NCBI RefSeq assembly: GCF_026212465.1
Contig: NC_080060.1
Location: forward strand, 18,737,010-18,801,009
From: Amaranthus tricolor
Taxonomy: Eukaryota > Streptophyta > Magnoliopsida > Caryophyllales > Amaranthaceae
Direction of reading: 5' to 3'
DNA: 64,000 nt
The notes under the pieces: generated by a model
What the model was told of the DNA's origin: nothing
Seen by the model: only the letters and a program-made list of their open reading frames with translations
The model's database searches: none
Position numbers and translations under genes: made by a program
Part shown: positions 15,331 to 24,628 of the stretch, in pieces
How positions within the stretch are numbered: the first letter of the stretch is position 1
Layout of the letters: every line of letters starts with the position of its first letter

Positions 15331-16304
15331 GCACAACCATTTAACATAACCATTTAGAGAAGAAAAAGGTGGAAGAAACAAATTAGAGTGGTTATTTAAC
15401 CTAAACTTTTGATAGCATCATACAATCTAATACAAAAATTGTAAAATTTCACCTGTCATCCTCATATTGATTTGTCATATGGAATAATTCTTACCTAAGT
15501 TAACATCAACTTATTCCTTAATATAAGAGTAGTATATCACAATTATATATTTTTTTTCTAGTTTTCTTGAAATATTATAATTTTAAATTTAAAAGTTACT
15601 TAAGATTTCTAATTAAAAATTTCTTAGAATATGTATTTCCTTTTTTATGTTGAATTATTTGCTAATAATAAAATTTCTTCATTAAAATTTTATTCTTTAG
15701 AATATTAATTCATCATGAAACAAACGATACATGATAATCAAAAATTATTTTGAGAATGAGAAAAAAATATTATGATAACAGTATTTGAAAATTATCAAGA
15801 TTTGCTTTAAAAAGTATGAGAACTTTAAATGACACTTATATTAACAACCTAATGTTTTCAATAAAAGCACTATATAATATATATTTTAAAATTTTTTATC
15901 TACTTTATATAACAAGAAATTATAATTTTATACTAATAACATGTAATTACATATCAATTCAAAGTTCATAATTTATATAACAATAAAATTATAATTTTGT
16001 ACTAACAACATGTAGTTACTATACTAGTATAAGATAATTTGCTTTGAATGTTTTATTTCATTCAAGTGTACAATGATAATTTTATGAAACTAAATATTAA
16101 ACAATACTAATAAATATTGTTAAGAATAAAATAATATCTTTGAGACATTATTATTATATTTATTTCATCATAACCAAATGGTTTTTTTATTTTTCTAAAA
16201 AAATGGTGTTTTTTGTAGATTGGGGGTGAGGGAATAAGATAAATCGGTGATAATCGATCACAGTTAGGATTTTGCTTTGAAGAAGGAGTGTTTGCCCCAA
16301 CTGA
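15331..16304. other. AT-rich spacer, no gene
   Basis: No ORF, repeat or motif that I can support. Confidence 0.5.
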
Positions 16305-16753
16305 TAGGGCTTTATAGAGTTTTGTCTAAACCGCAAACTAAATTGGACCAAATCGTAATTTTAATATTTGCTTTGGTCTATGGTCTAAACGGTTTGGTCT
16401 GGTTTTTTCAAAAAAAACTTACGGTTTACGGTCTGGTCTCGATTTTTTGTTTTTCAGACCAGACCAGACCACAAAAATAATAAAATAAATTTTAAAAATA
16501 TCTTGCTACCGACGTAGTTATTTTTATATTGAAATATATACTTGAATAATGTTAATGTAATCAACTAATTAAAAAATATTATATTTGGTGATTGTACGTG
16601 CGAAATATTTTTATAAACGCATATATTAATTTGGGAAAAATATTAAAAACCGTAGATCAGGGGTCTGGTGATTTAAACGATTCGGTCTGAAAAAAATTTT
16701 GATTTGGTCTGATTTTAGTGTTAGGCCAAACCAAGTCAGAGTGTGCATCCCTA
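16305..16753. mobile_element. hAT-type non-autonomous element, 449 bp
   Basis: Starts TAGGGC and ends GCATCCCTA. The flanks are CCAACTGA (16297-16304) and CCGACTGA (16754-16761), a 7/8 match to an 8-bp target duplication, typical of hAT insertions. The interior is made of inverted GGTCTGGTCT / AGACCAGACC words that could fold back. No transposase frame. Confidence 0.7.
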
Positions 16754-17145
16754 CCGACTGATACAAAACCTAATTCTCATAACCAAAAATGGCATTTTTA
16801 AGCCAATTAAAACAAAAGAAAATTCACGAAAAATACAATCTAAACAAAACAAGAATAGAAATAAATAAGACTAGCTCAAAGAATTTATCGTCCGCTTTTT
16901 AACACGTAATTATGACGCACTATACATAACAAACACACACGACAGTATCAGTATCACGTTCATTATTGAGAATAGAAAAATGCAATTGCAAATACAGGAT
17001 GACTGAATACTCATTTCTACGTACTAGTTGTGGGGATCGCGTGCATACCTCCAAGTTATTCTATTGAATTTCCTAATATAATTTTATGCACTTTTATTAA
17101 CAATAATACTAATAAAGATATTGAAATGTCATTGTGTCATAAATG
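16754..17145. other. Spacer, no gene
   Basis: Nothing recognisable. A 73-codon frame starting at 17030 runs into the repeat at 17146 and is not considered coding. Confidence 0.5.
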
Positions 17146-17345
17146 TATGAAGGATGCAAGAGCTGCAAGTGTATGTAGAGGTGTCGATGTGCAGTTGTTG
17201 TGTCGCTGCATGGAGCTTGTACGATGGATTGGAATGACTGTGATTAGTTGATGATAGCTCATGTGTTGTTTAACGTGAGCATGTGGACAATCATTGTTGT
17301 TGGGTTGCTTTGCTGTTTGAAAGGGTAGTGGTTGAGTAGTCTATG
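17146..17345 (+). repeat. Diverged direct repeat, copy 1
   Basis: About 200 bp matching 24427-24628 in the same orientation at roughly 75% by eye. The best conserved blocks are TTTAACGTGAGCATGTGGACA and GGGTAGTGGTTGAG.AGTCTATG. The two copies bracket the host-gene fragments and the young Copia. Confidence 0.75.
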
Positions 17346-18312
17346 TTGTGTACATTCTTACTGTAATGTTGTATCAAGGCCTGATGTCGGAGGCATATCA
17401 ATGGTTAACAAGAGTTAAATGACTACCCTAATTGACAGTACTTGCTTAAAATGATGAACAACAGTCTTTCTTCGGTCAGTATACCTGGAAAGAATAGGTT
17501 AATTTCAGACAATTTATCACCATACTTTTAGAAAGTTCGGTCAGCTGAAAATGATTCATGCTTTCTCTAAACAAAAATCAATTCTCACTTAAACTAAAGA
17601 TTTATAGTTTTTAGTTTTGAAATATAATAAAATAATAGCAAAAAAATACTTTATATTTACATAAAGTAATCTTTGTCATAAAAACTCAATCAGAAGCAAA
17701 TATTTTATATTTACAAAGATAAAATTGTGTATGTTTCAACCTTTTAATATCGCCCGGCATTAAGATAATGGCACGTTGTTATTGTTGTTTCTCTGAAGAA
17801 GGAATGCCTTATTAGGTAACAGAAACAATAAAAGTAGTATTTACATCAATTTATGGTTGTCTCGAGCTCAACAGAGCCAAATTACAGGAAAAGCTAATAA
17901 ACTAACAAGAGTGCCACTTGTGGGCTGTGGTGAGGATAAATGAAGCCAAGATCAACAAATAAACAAAGACAACTTTACATAAATACTATCTTTAAACATT
18001 TTAGCTGAATCATTCACTAAAGCGGGAATCTAACCAATCAAGTCACAAATCCATGCATCAGCGTTCAGTGTTAGTCACTGGGCTAATCGCCGACAGTTTT
18101 GTAAGTCTCACATCACTGCATCAGCATTTAGCACGAAACATAAACTAAACATTAGGATGACCATAATCAGATTATAAGACAATTATTAAATAATTTTGCA
18201 AGGGTAATTGCTGGTTGGCAAACCAAACAAAAAGAATACTCACCACCTCTAGAAACTAATGGGAGGCTAATACTACCACCTTAAAAAACTTCAGAGAAAT
18301 TGAAAAATCTTT
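17346..18312. other. Non-coding, 3' of the RGLG-like fragment
   Basis: No reading frame or motif recognised. On the minus strand this is the downstream side of the RGLG-like exons and may contain the former 3' UTR. Confidence 0.45.
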
Positions 18313-18754
18313 TCAGTAAAGCCTTATTCTGGTCTGAATAGAACGTCTGCAAATTGGGCAAGCATCCAGTAACTCTCCAGAATCACAGAATGTCTAAATG
18401 AAAAATATTACATCAACATGTTATATGAAATTATGGATAAATATATGACAAATATGCTTCAACATGTTACCTGATGTCCCCAAAAACCATATTTTTAGTA
18501 CTTGTGATGCAAATAGGACATAGTTGTACCAAATTAGGAAAAACAAAATTAGATTTTTCTTTAGCGACCAACAGGACATGGTATTTCAACTCAATTATTA
18601 AAGGCTACCTGGCTTTCATGTGCAGAAGTTGATGGAGCTAAGGATGTGGTAGGACCATTATAAGCAGTAATCGAAGATGAACTTGTGGCAACTCTAGTTT
18701 CTGGTTGCGGATATGCTGGAGCACTGCTGAAAACTACTTGAGCGGGAATATGAC
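18313..18754 (-). pseudogene. RGLG-type RING E3 ubiquitin ligase, 3' exon fragment, broken
   Basis: Three exon-like blocks on the minus strand match the C-terminus of RGLG (copine/vWA plus RING) ligases. Exon 18609-18754 is Ser/Pro-rich (SSAPAYPQPETRVATSSSS) and has an intact donor. Exon ~18471-18529 carries the first RING half, QLCPICITSTKNMVFG. Exon 18313-18393 carries the second half, ACPICRRSIQTRIRLY, then TGA; ending in IRLY/IKLY is the family pattern. It is broken: the middle exon reads GGGGACATCAG where the family's Gly-Cys-Gly-His-Gln would need four more bases, so the ligand Cys and the frame are lost; a further Cys position reads Ser (TFCDSG); and no AG acceptor precedes the middle exon. 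The vWA exons are absent. Intron positions are retained, so this is a DNA-level copy or truncation, not a retrocopy. Confidence 0.75.
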
Positions 18755-18885
18755 CTTATGTGCATACAAATCAAAACAGGGAAATATCAAATGACTCAGC
18801 GCATACAAACAGCTAGATATTTCATAGTTTTACTATACATTACATGCTCTATACACAGATAGATCTGGTTTTAAACATCACATAT

Positions 18886-19055
18886 TGTTAGTACTCCTTA
18901 TAATGTAAAAGACTGATGTACCCTTCCTCTCTAAAACTCTACTCTATATATAGAGTTCCTTCCAGTAATTGTAAAATGCAAGTTAGTATATTTGGCTTTC
19001 ATTTTCTGGAATATATTTCAAGATCTTTTTACTCCTTTCTCTCCAAATTATAACA
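18886..19055 (+). repeat. 5' LTR of the young Copia
   Basis: 170 bp, TG...CA. Contains CTATATATAGAG as a likely TATA region near 18951-18962, followed by the transcript start region. Confidence 0.97.
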
Positions 19056-19067
19056 TGGTATCAGATT
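19056..19067 (+). promoter_or_regulatory. Primer-binding site (initiator tRNA-Met)
   Basis: TGGTATCAGATT directly follows the 5' LTR. The first ten bases match the usual Met-tRNA-complementary primer site of plant Copia elements. Confidence 0.9.
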
Positions 19068-19331
19068 GCTCAGAAATTCGATCCTCCCTTGCTTAATCCT
19101 CTTCATCCTTCTCGCTTCTTGAACTGCTGTCTCTTCAATTTGGTCATCTTACCACATTGATAAATTGCTTCTCTGTATGTACGATTCCTCTTCAACCTTT
19201 TTCTTTTTTTTCTGCATGTGATTCTTTGAATCTGTTCTTTCTTTCCATTCATTCAATCTTTACTGCAATTGCTCATTTTGTTCTTACTAATTTCAAATTT
19301 CATTCTCTCATTCATTCTTTCCATCACAATT

Positions 19332-22300
19332 ATGACTGAAATTCAACAACATATTTCTAATCCTGACCTTACCACCATATTTGGTGGAGTCTATTACATA
19401 CATCCTTCCGACACTGCTTCCAAGCTTGTGACTGATGTTTTTGATGGTACTTCATACATTGATTGGCAAGAATCCATTCTCTTAAGCCTTTCCACTAAGA
19501 ACAAATTAGGGTTCATAGATGGTAGTTTGCCTAAACCCCCTGCCACAGATCACACATACAAAGCTTGGTGTCGTTGCAATGATCTTGTCAAAAGTTGGTT
19601 GCTAGCATCGCTTGACAAAACAATCGGTAGAAGTGTGCGATTTAAAAAGACTGCTGCTGATGTTTGGACAGGCTTAGCTGAAAGATTTGGTCAACCTTCA
19701 TCTACCCTCTTGTATTCTTTACAAAAGAAATTACTGCTACTTGAACAAGGCAGTGATTCCATATCTGAATTTTATACCAAAATCATGGCTATATGGGATG
19801 AAATAGATAATCAAGATCCACTTGCTATTTGTGCATGCAATAACTGTATTTGTGCTACCGGCAAAAAGAATTTGAAATCTCAACAAGATAGTAGAGTAAT
19901 GATGTTTCTTATGAAGTTAAATGATGATTATGTTCAAGCCAGAACCAATATCTTGATGATGAATGATCTTCCCAGTTTGGGGAGTGCATACAGATTCTGT
20001 GTGCAAGAAGAAAGACATAAAGAAATCAAGCAGGTTGTTTCTTCTTCCCATGAATCCCTTGCTTTTGCAACAAATCGAAGAAAATTTCAAGATAAAAATA
20101 ATTTTACCAAGAGCATATATCAACCACCTCAATTCAGAATGTCAGGTACTAAGAGATCTAACACCTGGTTCTGTGACCATTGTAAAATATCTGGACATAC
20201 AGCTGATAGGTGCTACAAATTACATGGTTACCCACAAGGATGGAATAACACTAAGGAGAAAAAATATGCACATATGACTCAATATAGTGTTGATGATGAA
20301 GTCAATCAAGACTCTACCACTTGTCAATCTAGAAACCTAAATACTGGAATTCAAACCTGGCACAATCCATCTACTGCCACCTCAGCATCTACTTCTGCAG
20401 CTCATACCATAACTCAGGAGCAATATCATCAACTCATGAGCCTTCTCTCAAAACATACTTCAGATACTTCTGATTCTTTGAACAAGACATCTCCAAACAA
20501 TGGAACTCCATTCATGACAGGTAGTTCTTGTTTTTTTTCTGCTTATAAAAAGTGCATGTTATCCACTTTCACACCTATATGGATAATTGATAGTGGTGCT
20601 ACTGACCACATATGCAATGATTTGAAGTTGTTTCAAAAATTTGAAACTGTCAAAAATCTTGATAACACTATAACTGTTCCTGATGGTAGAAAGGTAGCCA
20701 TTAAACATAAGGGGACAGTCCAACTGAATGATAATGTGATATTAGATAATGTGCTTCATGTTCCTGATTTTCATTTTAATTTGATTTCAATACATAGACT
20801 TTGTGAGAGTTTGAAAGTTGTTGTCCAATTCACTCCTACTGAATGTATCATTCAGGGTCAACCTTTGATCAATCCACAAGTTCTTGGTAGGATTTTTCAT
20901 GGTCTCTATTGCACCAGTCCCTGGGATCAAGGTTCTTCTCATACCTCAAGACAAATCAGTTGCCATAGTGCTGCTCACACCACTGCTATAGAAGAATTGA
21001 AACTATGGCACTTAAGATTAGGGCATATTCCTTTTACTCTTTTGAAAACCATAAGGAAAAATATTGTATCTGTGAATAAAATAGATTGTATTTGTCAAGT
21101 ATGTCCAGCTGCAAGACAAACAAGATTTTCTTTTCCACATAGTTCAATCAAAACAATTAAACCATTTCAATTAATTCATGTTGATCTTTGGGGCCCTTAT
21201 CATGTTACTACTCATAATAAATACAACATGTTTATTACTATTGTGGATGATTTTTCCAGGCACACCTGGGTACATTTTATCAAAAATAAGTCTGATGCTG
21301 TCACTATAATAAAAGACTTTGTGATTTATGCTAATATACAGTTTGAGTGTGCAGTTCAATCAGTAAGATGTGATAATGCAAAAGATTTAACTGAAGGAGA
21401 AATTTTAAGATATTATAATAGCAAAGGGATCCTATTACAGAAAAGTTGCAGTTCTACTCCACAACAGAATGGAGTTATGGAAAGAAAACACAGGCATCTC
21501 ATGGAAATGGCTAGAAGCCTATATATACAATCTAAAATTCCTATATCCTTTTGGAATGAATGTGTTTTATCAGCTGTACATTTGATCAATAGAGTCCCAT
21601 TAAAATGCATACAAAATTTTTCTCCTCATGAAAAACTGTTTGGCAAACCACCTAATTTGGAACACCTCAGAGTTTTTGGGTGCCTATGTTTTGTATCTAC
21701 TCTTAAAACTCATAGAACAAAATTAGATCCTAGAGCCTTGCCTTGTGTTTTTCTGGGGTATCCCTCTAACCACAAAGCCTACAAAATTCTTGATCTTACC
21801 TCTCACAAAATTATCATTAGCAGAGATGTTGTGTTTCATGAGAAACACTTTCCCTTCCATTTTTCTTCTTCACCATTAACTCCATCTAAGTCTACTTTTC
21901 CTATTTTTCTTCCTGAATGCACCAATTTTCTTCATCCCTCCCTCTATGAGTTGCCAGACATTTTTCAAACCACCACACCAGATACTGCACATTTCAATAC
22001 TGACCCAGAAACTACATCATACACTTCAGATTTACCTCCTGACACTTCTTCCTCTTCTTCCTCATCTCCTACCAACATCTTAGACCATTCTTCAACCCAA
22101 CCAAGACGATCTACTAGAACTGTTAAACCTCCTTCACACCTAAAAGACTATCATCTTTCACCTCCTACTACCAAATCCATTAATCTCACTCTTCCCTCTA
22201 CCACTCACTGGTGTAACCTTGTCCAAATAAGCCCTACTCAGACTCATTCCTTATCTTCTTCCTCTATTCCCACTGAGCCACAATCCTATAAAGAAGCAGC

Positions 22301-23843
22301 CAATCATCCAGGTTGGATTGCAGCTATGCAAAAAGAACTCAAAGCCTTGCATGAAAATCATACATGGGACATTGTTTCCTTGCCTACAGGAAAGAAAGCT
22401 ATTGCATGCAAATGGGTATACAAAAGCAAACTTAATGCTGATGGTAGCCTTGAAAGACTAAAAGCCAGGTTGGTGGCTATGGGATACACTCAGAAATATG
22501 GCATTGACTATTCAGAAACCTTTTCCCCTGTGGTAAAAATGACCACAATCAGGAGTTTGATTGCCATTGCAGCCTCAAAGGGCTGGGATTTATTCCAGCT
22601 GGACGTCAACAATGCTTTTCTCCATGGAGATCTACATGAAGAGGTCTATATGAAACTACCTCCAGGTTTGCCTAATCCTGAGAATAAAGTTTGCAAGCTT
22701 AAAAAATCTATATATGGGCTCAAACAAGCTAGTAGACAATGGTTTGCAAAACTAGTTCATGAATTGAAGCATCAAGGATTCATTCAGTCAAAAAATGATT
22801 ATTCTTTGTTTATCAAGAGGCAAGGAAAGGACATAACAATGGCTGCAGTTTATGTAGATGATATCATACTCACTGGAACCAATAATACCACAGTAGATAA
22901 ACTCAAACAACATCTCAATACAATCTTTGGGATAAAAGACCTGGGAAGATTGCATTACTTCCTTGGTTTTGAAGTTTCTTACAGCACAGATGGGATCATC
23001 CTTTCTCAACATAAGTTCACAAAGGAATTATTACAAGAAGCTGCCCTCACACAGATCAAAGCAGTGGTCACTCCTCTTCCCTTACATTTAAAATTATCTG
23101 CTACTGAAGGAGAGTTGTTCCATGACCCTGAATACTACAGATGTTTGGTAGGAAAACTTAATTTCCTAACTAACACCAGACCAGATCTCTCATATTCAGT
23201 CCAAGCCTTGAGTCAATTTCTTCATGCTCCCAGAATTCCACATTACAATGCTCTACAACATGTACTCCAGTATGTGACTCATTCAAGTACACATGGCATT
23301 CTTCTTAAAGGTTCAGAACAGCTCAGACTACAGGCCTTCAGTGATAGTGATTGGGGATCATGTCCTAATTCAAGAAGATCCATTTCTGGCTACATTCTCA
23401 TGCTAGGACATTCACCCATCAGTTGGAAAAGCAAGAAACAACACACTGTCTCTAAATCTTCCGCAGAGGCAGAGTATAGAGCAATGGCTAGTACTGCATC
23501 AGAAGTCACTTGGCTCATTAGACTTTTGGAGGAAATGGGTGTTGACAAACTAAAGCCAGTAACATTACATTGTGATAATCAAAGCGCCCTGCATATTGCC
23601 AAAAATCCCGTTTTTCATGAACGCACAAAACATATTGAATTGGATTGTCATTTCACAAGAGACAAGGTAATGGAAGGATTAATTGAACTAACATATCTAC
23701 CAACTTCAGAACAACTAGCAGATGCCTTTACCAAGTCTCTACCGTCAGCACAGTTCAATTCTTTGATGACCAAGTTAGGAATGGTTTCACCAGTTCCTAA
23801 CTTGAGGGGGGGTGTTAGTACTCCTTATAATGTAAAAGACTGA
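19332..23843 (+). CDS. Copia Gag-Pol polyprotein, intact
   Basis: The chosen start is ATG 19332 (MTEIQQHI...), giving 1503 residues. The open frame extends upstream to 19269, but that leader is hydrophobic and unlike Gag. Domains by residue: UBN2-type Gag ~40-200; zinc knuckle C-X2-C-X4-H-X4-C at 281-294; aspartic protease DSGATD at 420; GAG_pre-integrase H/C motif from ~558; integrase catalytic D618, D681, E717 (DLWGPY, CDNAKD, NGVMERKH); RT from ~990 with FQLDVNNAFLHGDL and active site YVDD 1174-1177; RNase H with DSDWG near 1338, SSAEAEYRAM and LADAFTKSLP. Gene order PR-IN-RT-RH is Copia-type. The frame crosses the purine tract and stops inside the 3' LTR, so the last ~11 residues (VSTPYNVKD end) come from tract and LTR bases. 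No frameshift separates gag and pol. Sublineage not assigned. Confidence 0.97.
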   Translation: MTEIQQHISNPDLTTIFGGVYYIHPSDTASKLVTDVFDGTSYIDWQESILLSLSTKNKLGFIDGSLPKPPATDHTYKAWCRCNDLVKSWLLASLDKTIGRSVRFKKTAADVWTGLAERFGQPSSTLLYSLQKKLLLLEQGSDSISEFYTKIMAIWDEIDNQDPLAICACNNCICATGKKNLKSQQDSRVMMFLMKLNDDYVQARTNILMMNDLPSLGSAYRFCVQEERHKEIKQVVSSSHESLAFATNRRKFQDKNNFTKSIYQPPQFRMSGTKRSNTWFCDHCKISGHTADRCYKLHGYPQGWNNTKEKKYAHMTQYSVDDEVNQDSTTCQSRNLNTGIQTWHNPSTATSASTSAAHTITQEQYHQLMSLLSKHTSDTSDSLNKTSPNNGTPFMTGSSCFFSAYKKCMLSTFTPIWIIDSGATDHICNDLKLFQKFETVKNLDNTITVPDGRKVAIKHKGTVQLNDNVILDNVLHVPDFHFNLISIHRLCESLKVVVQFTPTECIIQGQPLINPQVLGRIFHGLYCTSPWDQGSSHTSRQISCHSAAHTTAIEELKLWHLRLGHIPFTLLKTIRKNIVSVNKIDCICQVCPAARQTRFSFPHSSIKTIKPFQLIHVDLWGPYHVTTHNKYNMFITIVDDFSRHTWVHFIKNKSDAVTIIKDFVIYANIQFECAVQSVRCDNAKDLTEGEILRYYNSKGILLQKSCSSTPQQNGVMERKHRHLMEMARSLYIQSKIPISFWNECVLSAVHLINRVPLKCIQNFSPHEKLFGKPPNLEHLRVFGCLCFVSTLKTHRTKLDPRALPCVFLGYPSNHKAYKILDLTSHKIIISRDVVFHEKHFPFHFSSSPLTPSKSTFPIFLPECTNFLHPSLYELPDIFQTTTPDTAHFNTDPETTSYTSDLPPDTSSSSSSSPTNILDHSSTQPRRSTRTVKPPSHLKDYHLSPPTTKSINLTLPSTTHWCNLVQISPTQTHSLSSSSIPTEPQSYKEAANHPGWIAAMQKELKALHENHTWDIVSLPTGKKAIACKWVYKSKLNADGSLERLKARLVAMGYTQKYGIDYSETFSPVVKMTTIRSLIAIAASKGWDLFQLDVNNAFLHGDLHEEVYMKLPPGLPNPENKVCKLKKSIYGLKQASRQWFAKLVHELKHQGFIQSKNDYSLFIKRQGKDITMAAVYVDDIILTGTNNTTVDKLKQHLNTIFGIKDLGRLHYFLGFEVSYSTDGIILSQHKFTKELLQEAALTQIKAVVTPLPLHLKLSATEGELFHDPEYYRCLVGKLNFLTNTRPDLSYSVQALSQFLHAPRIPHYNALQHVLQYVTHSSTHGILLKGSEQLRLQAFSDSDWGSCPNSRRSISGYILMLGHSPISWKSKKQHTVSKSSAEAEYRAMASTASEVTWLIRLLEEMGVDKLKPVTLHCDNQSALHIAKNPVFHERTKHIELDCHFTRDKVMEGLIELTYLPTSEQLADAFTKSLPSAQFNSLMTKLGMVSPVPNLRGGVSTPYNVKD
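23804..23812 (+). promoter_or_regulatory. Polypurine tract of the young Copia
   Basis: GAGGGGGGG immediately upstream of the 3' LTR, the plus-strand priming site. It is also translated as part of the polyprotein end. Confidence 0.9.
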
Positions 23844-23982
23844 TGTACCCTTCCTTTCTAAAACTCTACTCTATATATAGAGTTCCTTCCAGTAATTGTA
23901 AAATGCAAGTTAGTATATTTGGCTTTCATTTTCTGGAATATATTTCAAGATCTTTTTACTCATTTCTCTCCAAATTATAACA
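23813..23982 (+). repeat. 3' LTR of the young Copia
   Basis: 170 bp with two mismatches to the 5' LTR. Contains the polyprotein stop codon at 23841-23843. Confidence 0.97.
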
Positions 23983-24128
23983 CATATCAACATATTCCAC
24001 GAACATATCGGCATGAACAACTCAAAATCAATAAAATCAACAAAATAAAAATGAACTTACTATATTCGCAGAAACAACATCAAATCAACAGAATTAAATC
24101 GATCGAAAGAATAAAGAAGAAAACATAC

Positions 24129-24221
24129 CTGAATACTATGCTCGAGACAGTAAAGCTCCCAGCATGCATTTCCGACCTGGATACCAGCTTGACGAATTTG
24201 GATTGAAATGCAATCTCTCAT
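24129..24221 (-). pseudogene. Alpha-tubulin first coding exon, isolated fragment
   Basis: A 93-base minus-strand block encodes 31 residues starting [18 protein letters not shown] and continuing [13 protein letters not shown], the N-terminus of plant alpha-tubulin. It ends in phase 0 at an intact GTATGT donor, the position where plant alpha-tubulin genes commonly have intron 1. Odd residues: Arg at position 10, where the nucleotide-binding GQAG motif has Gly; Gln at 8; Ser at 29. No later tubulin exon occurs in the window. Downstream on this strand come 0.14 kb of intron-like sequence, the young Copia, then RGLG-like exons. Splicing to the RGLG acceptor at 18755 would be out of frame. Likely a captured or truncated fragment. 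Family identity is strong; pseudogene status is inferred from isolation and the Arg10 change. Confidence 0.9.
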
Positions 24222-24426
24222 TTTTGCTAAAAAAAAGCTAGATCCGAAACCAAAAATATATATAGATTTGATTGAAAAAAAAGCAGAAAATGGAGAAAAA
24301 TCGAAGGCGTTTATGAAGACGCCTTGGAAAAGAGAGCAATACAAAATCTACATGGACTCGTGGACTTCCATCAATTTTTGATAATTATAAAACAAAAATA
24401 AAAAGAAAAAAATAAGTGATAAAAGC

Positions 24427-24628
24427 TATGAAGGATGTAAGGACTGTGCGTGTATGTTGAAGTGTTGATGTACAGTTGATGTGTGATTGGTGCAAAGAGC
24501 TGGTGAATGGGTTGGAATGGGATGTGATCTATTGAAGATGGTTGGTGTGTTATTTAACGTGAGCATGTGGACACCATTATTGATGGATTGCTAAGTTGTT
24601 TGAACGGGTAGTGGTTGAGCAGTCTATG
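24427..24628 (+). repeat. Diverged direct repeat, copy 2
   Basis: Pairs with 17146-17345 in the same orientation. It lies ~0.2 kb beyond the tubulin exon on its 5' side. Confidence 0.75.

Larger units (their letters stand above)
18886..23982 (+). mobile_element. Intact young Copia LTR retrotransposon, 5097 bp
   Basis: The 170-bp LTRs at 18886-19055 and 23813-23982 differ at two positions (C/T in the CTTCCTC/TTCTAAAAC region; C/A in TACTC/ATTTCTC). Both begin TGTTAGTACTCC and end TTATAACA. The 5-bp target duplication CATAT lies at 18881-18885 and 23983-23987. A primer-binding site complementary to initiator Met-tRNA starts at 19056, and the purine tract is at 23804-23812. One uninterrupted gag-pol frame fills the interior. 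Everything needed for autonomous movement appears present, so insertion was recent. It split the region between the RGLG-like and tubulin fragments. Confidence 0.97.

Noticed and set aside
17030..17251. 73-codon plus-strand frame with several Cys residues
   Set aside because: Half of it lies in the dispersed direct repeat and no family pattern is evident.
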